This document shows, piece by piece, positions 8,901-14,545 of a stretch of DNA of 16,075 bases. The first letter of the stretch is position 1. Every line of letters begins with the position of its first letter. This DNA is from Isotricha intestinalis (lineage: Eukaryota; Ciliophora; Litostomatea; Vestibuliferida; Isotrichidae): assembly GCA_023807065.1 (NCBI GenBank), contig JAJJLU010004246.1:1-16075 (forward strand), in the 5' to 3' direction. Position numbers and translations under genes: made by a program. Below the pieces are notes generated by a model. That model was not told the origin of the DNA and searched no databases. It was given only the letters and a program-made list of their open reading frames with translations.

Positions 8901-11900
8901 AAATCATGAATTAAATTAAAAAATTTCGGTGATTGATATTCTTTCTTTATATTAAATGAATATTTATTATAATCAATCAAATTTATATTTTCTTTTAGAA
9001 TAATATCTTTAACAATTGAATTTTCTTTTTCATTATTTTTATTTTCTTTTTCCCCTTCTTTTTCTTCTTCTTTTTCTTTTATTTCTTCTTTTTCTTCTTT
9101 TATTTCTTTTTCTTCTTCTTCTTCTTTTATTTCTTCTTTTTCTTCTTCTTTTTCTTCTTTTATTTCTTTTATTTCTTTTTCTTCTTCTTTTTCTTTTATT
9201 TCTTCTTTTTCTTTTATTTCTTCTTCTTCTTCTTTTTCTTTTTCTTTTTCTTTTTCTTTTTCTTCTTCTTTTTCTTCTTCTTCTTTATTTGGATAATTTT
9301 TAACTTCCATAATTTTTCCAATCAATTCGTTAATTAATAGTGAAATAATTTCATTTATTTTTTCTTTTGATTCTTTTTCTGGCTTTTTTTTATTTAGGTT
9401 CTTCCTTCTTCTTTTTCCACTTCTTTTAACATTTTTAGTATTATTTTTTTGATTATCTTTATTGTCAATATTATTTCCTTCAGCTTTATCTTCTTTCTCA
9501 TTTTTATCACATAATTTTTGTTGAAGATCATTATCGTCAGGGTTTTCTTTATTTTTATAGTTATCTTTGTTTGTATTTTGATTGTTTTCTTCAATAATTT
9601 TTTTTTGAAGATTTATTGTTTTTTTTTCACCAGAGGGAATAATATAATTTGTAAAATAAAATTGAGAATATTTTTTATATATCTCAGAATATCTAATTTC
9701 TCCTAAATATTGAATAATTTGATTTATATAATTAAATAATTCTTTAATATCATTTAAATTTATTAATGAATCTATTGCAAATTTAAAATTTTTAGCTTCA
9801 ACAAATTTCAAATATGCATCTCTATAATTTTCTTTATATTTATAATAAATCATTCCACAAGTATCAGGGTCATTTGAATAACATTTTAAAGCATTATCAT
9901 AATCTTTTAAATTTAAATAACATTCTCCTTTGAAATTATCTTTATCATTAAAAACATTAATTTTTTTTTTATTTTTAATTAAATCATCAATTTTTTCAAT
10001 TAAATCATTATTCAAATTCTTATATTTTTCTTCATTTTTAAAAGGATTATTTTTCATTTCTAAAATTAAATCATATAATTCATATATTTCTGCTTTTTTC
10101 ATATAATCATATTCTTTAATTTCTCTAAATAAAAATTTGGCTCTTGAATAAAATCCAGAATTGAAATAAGTAAAAGCATTATCTAATAACTCATTGAAAT
10201 TCATCATATAATGTTTTTCAAAATAATCTTTTATATTTTTATAAAAAATATTATTATTTCGTTCATTTCCTTTAGCAATCAAATTATTTTGTATACAAAA
10301 ATTATAAAATTCACAATTAATTCCTCTTCCTGTTTCATAAAAGATAATGAAAGTTCTTGCTCTACTTATAATAACATAAAATTGTTTTAATTCAGAACAA
10401 AAATCAAAAAATTTATGTTTATCAAATTTTGTTTTATCACATGTAGGATAAATAAAATTATTAACTTCTTCAACAATAGAATCAATATCAACGGAATAAG
10501 GTAAATTTAAAGTTTTACTTAAATAATCTAGATTTTCAATTTCTAATAAAGTTCTAATTTCATGAATTGAATCTTTTATAATATTAGATCCATCTTTTAA
10601 AGATATATTTTTAAAAAAGAAATTCCATAAATTTAGAAAAGGAGAGTTAGAAAAAAAATCAGGAATAATAACTATTTCATATTCAAGTCCTTTACTTTCT
10701 TCAATTGATTGTGTAAAAATTTTATTATTATATTTAAGTTCTAAACTTTCTGCATAATCTTTATCTCTACATATAAAACAATGATTTGCTGAAAAAGTTA
10801 AATTATCATTTTGATTGTTTTCAGAAATGTTTTCTTTATTTTCTATTAATTTACTGATTAATTCATTTATATTAGATATATATATTGGTTTTTCATCTAT
10901 TACTTTAATAGAAAAATCATCTTGAAATTTATCTAAAGTATTTGGAAAAAGTTCTCTCATAAAATAAGCTAAAAAAGTTGAAAGTTTGATAATTTTACAA
11001 TTTAATCTATAATTAATTGATAGATAAGCATTTGAAACATCTGGATAATTAGGTATTACTTTTTTTAAATTAAAAAATATATTTTTTAATTCAGAAAATC
11101 TAAATCTATTTATTTTTGAAATTGTTTGACAAGTATCTCCTGCATAAACCTTAGTATATCTTGAAATTAAAAGAAGTAAATAAATTTGACTTATTGTTAA
11201 ATCTTGTATTTCATCAATAAAAAGATAATCAATTAATTTAACATTTCCTAATTCTAATTTAACTTGTCTGATTAAATGATTTGTTAAATCTTGAATATCA
11301 AAATAATTTTTTTTTCTTTTATATTTTTCATATTCCATACAAATTTCATAAATTGAATCTAAATCTGGTAAATCAGTTAATTTTTTTCCTTTTGACATAT
11401 ATTCTTCTTTTGAAATACAATTATTTGAATATAAATGACTTGAATATGAACCTTTAATTATTGAATTTAATTGAGCATATATTTCTAAATAATTTAAGTT
11501 TAATGATATTAATTTTAATGCTAATCCATCTTGAGTTTTTCCTTTTCTATTTAAATATTCATAATAAAATTTTTTGAAGGTGTTTTCATTAGATTCTTTA
11601 CATTTAATATAAATTTCTTCTTCAGATTGATTAAGAATTGGATTTCTATAAAAAAAATTGATATTTGGATTATTTTTAATTAAATAATTATTACATTCAA
11701 ATGTATTATCAAGAATATAATAAAACTCAGACCTTTTATTTTCGTTACCTTCAAAATTTCTTAAATCTTCCCTATGAAAAAATTGAAAAGTCAAAGAAGC
11801 ATCAATCATAAACATTAATTTTCTAAAATTAATAAATAAAGGGTATGAATTGACATCTCTAAAAGAATGGAATTTTTTTAAATCTTTTTCATCTAATTTT

Positions 11901-13009
11901 GTAAATTTAAGTTTTTGTTTTTTAACAAGATTATTTTCAAAAATTTCTTGAACTTTATTACATAAAGATTGGCTTAAAGAAGTAAAGACAACTCTTAAAT
12001 CTTGTGTTGCTAATTTTGAATTATTGTTATTTTCGATTTTTATATTATTTTTTAATTTAGATTTTAGAATTTGAAAATTATAATAAGTACTGAATAATTT
12101 AATTAAAAGTACAGTTGTTTTTCCTGTTCCAGGTCTTCCTGATAAAATAAAAGATTCTGATTCTTTAATATATTTTTTTTCTTGTTCTGATAATTTAAAT
12201 TCCCAATTATTCCCTTCTATCATTTCTATTATTTTATTATCTAATTTATTTTCTTCTAATTTTTCAATTAGTATTTCATTTAAATGATTTTGAATAAAAT
12301 CATTTGGTTCATTATATAAATACTCTATTTTTCCTCTTTTTTTAACTGCCCTGAAATAATTGTTGTTTAATAAAGAAATTTTTTTTAAAGGATAACATAA
12401 TTCAATTCCTGTTAATTTATCTTTTTCTTTTTTTTCGAAAAGAATTTCTTTAACTAATATTTTTCCTGATTTATCATAATTAATAGACATAAATTCTTTT
12501 TTTGAATAAATATTGTTTGTTAAAAAATCTTCAATATCATTTTTATATAACCAATCATTTGTAATTGAAATAAAATAAATATATGTATTCGCAAATTTAT
12601 TGAAACCTTTTAAGCAAAGAGAAAATAAAATTTTGTCAGTTCTATTTTTATTTATTGTATATAAATAAAATGAGCATAATTTATCATTTTTAACTTTAAT
12701 ATATTTTTTTTCTGTGTTTGAAAAATTTCCACATAAAAGTGATAATATTATGTTAATTATCTCATCATAATTTAAACTTGATGATAAAATATTTTCTAAA
12801 AATTGATCTGTAAATTCATTGAAATACCAAATAAAATCTAAATTTGTTTTCATTAAAGTATTATCATTTGCTTGTATAAATTTCACAAGATGTTTTGTTT
12901 TTATTGTTTTTGTACCATCTTTCTTTAAAGATTCTTTAAAAACATTTATTTGTTTGTATAATTCAATTTTATATTCTTCAATTTTATATTTAGATTCATT
13001 TTTCTTCAT
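5978..13009 (-). CDS. TRANK1-like: TRANK1-like giant UvrD/Rep-type helicase with TPR-like region
   Basis: 2343 codons in one uninterrupted frame; the first ATG follows an in-frame TAA 12 nt upstream, with A at -3. Residues 1-285 are unassigned. The SF1A core shows Walker A GRPGTGKT (291-298), VVFTSLSQSLC as motif Ia, Walker B DEIQD (599-603), GDTCQT with a following FRF (from 624), NYR (666-668), ESKGLEYE (771-778) and SRAR (882-885), spaced as in TRANK1-type helicases. TPR-like helices follow (about 930-1100), then a basic NLS-like cluster KRSGKRRRK (1195-1203), a Glu/Lys tract (about 1243-1330), and about 1000 residues rich in Phe, Tyr, Ile and Asn with no domain I recognise. An acidic patch DEDDEEDE lies near the C-terminus. 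Ankyrin repeats, present in animal TRANK1, are not visible. ATP-dependent nucleic-acid translocation is inferred from the motifs; DNA versus RNA substrate cannot be told. Confidence 0.9.
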   Translation of the reverse strand: MKKNESKYKIEEYKIELYKQINVFKESLKKDGTKTIKTKHLVKFIQANDNTLMKTNLDFIWYFNEFTDQFLENILSSSLNYDEIINIILSLLCGNFSNTEKKYIKVKNDKLCSFYLYTINKNRTDKILFSLCLKGFNKFANTYIYFISITNDWLYKNDIEDFLTNNIYSKKEFMSINYDKSGKILVKEILFEKKEKDKLTGIELCYPLKKISLLNNNYFRAVKKRGKIEYLYNEPNDFIQNHLNEILIEKLEENKLDNKIIEMIEGNNWEFKLSEQEKKYIKESESFILSGRPGTGKTTVLLIKLFSTYYNFQILKSKLKNNIKIENNNNSKLATQDLRVVFTSLSQSLCNKVQEIFENNLVKKQKLKFTKLDEKDLKKFHSFRDVNSYPLFINFRKLMFMIDASLTFQFFHREDLRNFEGNENKRSEFYYILDNTFECNNYLIKNNPNINFFYRNPILNQSEEEIYIKCKESNENTFKKFYYEYLNRKGKTQDGLALKLISLNLNYLEIYAQLNSIIKGSYSSHLYSNNCISKEEYMSKGKKLTDLPDLDSIYEICMEYEKYKRKKNYFDIQDLTNHLIRQVKLELGNVKLIDYLFIDEIQDLTISQIYLLLLISRYTKVYAGDTCQTISKINRFRFSELKNIFFNLKKVIPNYPDVSNAYLSINYRLNCKIIKLSTFLAYFMRELFPNTLDKFQDDFSIKVIDEKPIYISNINELISKLIENKENISENNQNDNLTFSANHCFICRDKDYAESLELKYNNKIFTQSIEESKGLEYEIVIIPDFFSNSPFLNLWNFFFKNISLKDGSNIIKDSIHEIRTLLEIENLDYLSKTLNLPYSVDIDSIVEEVNNFIYPTCDKTKFDKHKFFDFCSELKQFYVIISRARTFIIFYETGRGINCEFYNFCIQNNLIAKGNERNNNIFYKNIKDYFEKHYMMNFNELLDNAFTYFNSGFYSRAKFLFREIKEYDYMKKAEIYELYDLILEMKNNPFKNEEKYKNLNNDLIEKIDDLIKNKKKINVFNDKDNFKGECYLNLKDYDNALKCYSNDPDTCGMIYYKYKENYRDAYLKFVEAKNFKFAIDSLINLNDIKELFNYINQIIQYLGEIRYSEIYKKYSQFYFTNYIIPSGEKKTINLQKKIIEENNQNTNKDNYKNKENPDDNDLQQKLCDKNEKEDKAEGNNIDNKDNQKNNTKNVKRSGKRRRKNLNKKKPEKESKEKINEIISLLINELIGKIMEVKNYPNKEEEEKEEEKEKEKEKEKEEEEEIKEKEEIKEKEEEKEIKEIKEEKEEEKEEIKEEEEEKEIKEEKEEIKEKEEEKEGEKENKNNEKENSIVKDIILKENINLIDYNKYSFNIKKEYQSPKFFNLIHDFFSQYLKNIKFYFREIDDLDINLNLISEKISEKEINELKQDFGFSSNILKFIDCYYLRKRRSFYWQFIDLCPEIMFFKTDNFPLDEYIYSLLVNPPPFFFYKKNRYNEKSEFEFYPNEYNQIIEKIREKTEEMIYNCNLNQKQINELIFPIFIFNNFFELSGQFLNEDEKFFISLALKDIQNVNKISPTIKEKSDNNLYYFTYKLRIALTNYIIYNSCEEIKQFTNLKRLNSLIDKINNSNDLPIPKYEDFNSLISFFNSKITDNNFEHLENLIDILSFFSLYLLYGFFKGYSFYQNSDNIIEDLYNLLLSLYNLSNIFISKKIYNKERILVLFSFFYIFDIYPIPSIEYFSLYMNQSVSLINRNSFLFSKEIKNSDLDLNNKIHQNDMILNIFDNTGNNFILSNSNIYNLYLILMSKFMEQYFSFITKKNKLPLPNNPFIKQLENNTHLYLLIILLVQSLNYNLDRLFDKKIFKNILFWDNQFEIFAPKKFPTHYPFPYKIINYDNFSKYFFLDNFLTFLFFEDIKDPLFLVTYLDNFNKLFSNKLIFAHRKKSNLDLLLFILKNRWNNLSISSTFSLSKNDFYIKPESNLNQVITIIKENYSSFISSLYLLRRLFPIILLIIEDITEKKIQTKIYQYECEKTYINLIIPDLSKYDYKEKTSIAENYFIALSFFLERIISSDNYYNFEKDKSKENISKKTNKQNYISKMHYEVYYEAEQQFSHKNFYDIKILENAYYKNFNLDRYNFFSQFSELIYYCIYLSILEIKHSLLRYIEQKKNEDLDKTNKTEKDDENNKLIQDKISQLTKINERINYLIKRYEEQSFYLNFIHYKGSYLYIQEIYDKYSYDFKNSYQITRSQFRQNLHSNTFFEWIGNNLQKYNYIIKSHSTSFVFSKQDKIEEIDIVFSDVENSLFNPEIVNKYCSEELNRFLFKRYDEDDEEDENKYKNKNNKIEKEKEQFLDDLLIIIPKKEH
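9040..9290 (-). repeat. Polypurine (GAA/AAA) tract encoding a Glu/Lys-rich linker
   Basis: On the plus strand this is nearly all C and T, interrupted mainly by single A bases where the protein has Ile (ATA codons in IKE/IKEE units). The encoded stretch is an imperfect repeat of EEKE, EIKEKEE and similar units, predicted as a charged single alpha-helix or disordered linker. It divides the helicase/TPR half from the unassigned C-terminal half. Long homopurine runs can form triplex DNA and slip during replication. Confidence 0.85.
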
Positions 13010-13038
13010 ATTTTCAATTTAAATACTCAATAACTATT

Positions 13039-13053
13039 CCCTTATATATATAA
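13039..13053 (-). promoter_or_regulatory. TATA-like element next to GGG upstream of the TRANK1-like start
   Basis: The coding strand reads TTATATATATAAGGG about 30-44 nt before the ATG at 13009. It is the clearest alternating TA run in this spacer and borders one of its few G/C clusters. A TATA box here would imply a very short 5' leader. AT-rich background makes this tentative. Confidence 0.3.
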
Positions 13054-13392
13054 AGAGTAATTATTTCTATTTTTTTTGAACAATTATTTTCTGTGATTTG
13101 TAGTTTTCAATTAAATTTAATTTAATATGTTTTTAATAAATAATCAAATAAAATATTAAAGATATTTTTATTGAGATTAAAAAAATGAAAAACTTTTATA
13201 ATGAATTAATGATTAAATAAATTTTTATTCATCGTTTATGCAAAAATAAAATCTTTTATTATATTGAAAAATAATCATTCATTATTTATTATTATTTAGA
13301 TATAAATAATAAATCATTTTTAATACAATAATTAAAAAATACTTATATAATCACATAAATATTTTTACATAATATTATTATTAAATAAATAA

Positions 13393-13407
13393 TGTAACAT
13401 TGTTACA
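13393..13407. promoter_or_regulatory. 15-bp dyad-symmetric site, possible dimeric factor binding site
   Basis: TGTAACATTGTTACA is a perfect palindrome with 7-bp arms around one central T. It contains two G-C pairs per dyad in a spacer that is otherwise almost only A/T. It lies about 385 bp upstream of the TRANK1-like ATG and about 170 bp past the coiled-coil gene's stop. I recognise no specific factor. Confidence 0.2.
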
Positions 13408-13553
13408 AAATATGCTTAAATTTTTATTAAGAAATTATCTCATTTTTATTATAAAATAATTATTTGTATAAAATCAAAAAATCATAATCTAATTAATGAT
13501 ATTAATTATAAACCAAATTAATAATCTCAAAAATAATTAAGAAAAAGAAAACT

Positions 13554-13559
13554 TTTATT
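13554..13559 (-). terminator. Possible AATAAA polyadenylation signal for the coiled-coil gene
   Basis: AATAAA on the minus strand, 21-26 nt downstream of the TAA at 13582-13580. Position is suitable for 3' end formation, but the hexamer is frequent by chance in this composition. Confidence 0.25.
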
Positions 13560-13579
13560 TAACCATAAAAATAAAATCT

Positions 13580-14545
13580 TTAAAAACTATCATCATTATC
13601 ATCAATTCTTCCTAATGAATTAACATTGATTCCAACAACTTGTCTTCTAACTAAACAAACTCTATTATTATTATTCATTCCAAAAATTACTTGTTGATTA
13701 ACTAAACCATGATTTCTTACAGAAACTTGTTTTTCTAAGTTATTATTTCTTTGTTTTAAAGCAACTAATCCAGTTACTGCAGCAGTTGCGAACTCTTTCA
13801 TATTTCTATCCATATTAGTTATTTTATTTTCCATCATTTTTTTTTCACTTTCTGTTTGTTTTACTTTTTTTCTTAAATTTTGATTATTAATTTCCATACT
13901 TTTCATTTGATTATTCATTGAATCTATTTTTTCATTCATTTTTTTTTTTTCTTTCTTTGTTTCTGTTAATTGATTTCTTAAAGTTTTATTCTCATTATCA
14001 ACATTTGTTAATTTATGATTCATATCATTAATTGTTTGATTCATTTTATTTTTTTCTAAATCTGATTCTACTATTTGCTTTTGTAAATTCTGATTTTTTG
14101 ATTGCAATACTGTTGCTCTGTTTTCATATTCTTTATTTTCATTTTTTATTGTTTTTATTTCTTTATCTTTTTTTGATAATTCTGCGTTTAGTCTTTCAAT
14201 TTCCTTTTTTAAAGCATTATTTTCAAATTTAAGATTATTATAATTATTATATTGATTATTTTTTTCACTTTCTCTTTGAGACAATAAAGTGTTTAATTTT
14301 TTATTTTTTTCTTTTAATTCTTCATTCTCTATGATTAATTTTTTTGTTTCTTTTTCTGATAATAAATTATTTAATCTTTCATTTTCTAATTTCAAATTAT
14401 TATTTTCTTGTCTTAAAGTTTCTTTTTCTTTATCATAATTATCAAGAAACCTATCATTGCTATTATTATCAGTAATTGTATTCTCCTTTGTTTTATTATG
14501 ATTGGAGATTTGATTCGCTTTATGAACTGATTCACATACTCCCAT
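13580..14545 (-). CDS. Coiled-coil protein with N-terminal myristoylation/palmitoylation-like motif
   Basis: 321 codons from ATG at 14545 to TAA; an in-frame TAA two codons upstream of the ATG fixes the start. The N-terminus MGVCES has Gly2, Cys4 and Ser6, the pattern of N-myristoylation plus palmitoylation, which would tether the protein to a membrane. Residues 10-38 are polar and probably disordered. Residues 38-272 form a long coiled coil rich in Leu, Asn, Glu and Lys, with leucine-zipper-like units starting LKLENERL (51), LKEKNKKL (77) and LKFENNAL (105), then three five-heptad repeats (151-250) using Met, Ile and Leu core positions. A short Ala/Val/Leu patch (254-263) is too short to span a membrane. 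The tail (273-321) has a basic VCLVRRQVVG segment and ends in acidic DDNDDSF. I recognise no family. A membrane-anchored scaffold or tether is inferred from acylation plus coiled coil only. Confidence 0.85.
   Translation of the reverse strand: MGVCESVHKANQISNHNKTKENTITDNNSNDRFLDNYDKEKETLRQENNNLKLENERLNNLLSEKETKKLIIENEELKEKNKKLNTLLSQRESEKNNQYNNYNNLKFENNALKKEIERLNAELSKKDKEIKTIKNENKEYENRATVLQSKNQNLQKQIVESDLEKNKMNQTINDMNHKLTNVDNENKTLRNQLTETKKEKKKMNEKIDSMNNQMKSMEINNQNLRKKVKQTESEKKMMENKITNMDRNMKEFATAAVTGLVALKQRNNNLEKQVSVRNHGLVNQQVIFGMNNNNRVCLVRRQVVGINVNSLGRIDDNDDSF
13796..14095 (-). repeat. Three 35-residue (five-heptad) coiled-coil repeats
   Basis: Residues 151-185, 186-220 and 221-250 align with no gaps: each starts N-x-x-L-x-x-x-(I/L/V), has a Glu-Lys-Lys-rich middle with K-M near position 18, and a later M-N/M-D-x-x-M segment. 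Two full copies are exactly 35 residues; the third is cut at about 30. The protein repeat is clear, but the DNA has diverged, so the duplication is not recent. Confidence 0.7.

Larger units (their letters stand above)
13010..13579. other. Spacer between coiled-coil gene and TRANK1-like gene
   Basis: 570 bp with no credible ORF. Working towards the TRANK1-like start it holds the 3' end of the coiled-coil gene, a 15-bp dyad (13393-13407), a 10-bp A/T inverted repeat with a GATA loop (13289-13312), and a TATA-like stretch with a CCC cluster 30-45 nt before the ATG. The remainder is featureless A/T sequence. Confidence 0.7.

Noticed and set aside
9016..9303. 95-codon plus-strand ORF of almost only Leu and Phe, resembling a membrane protein
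   Set aside because: It is the reverse of the Glu/Lys purine tract (TTC and CTT codons) and has no independent support.
13289..13312. 10-bp inverted repeat TTATTATTTA with GATA loop
   Set aside because: Made only of A and T; repeats like this are expected by chance in sequence of this composition.
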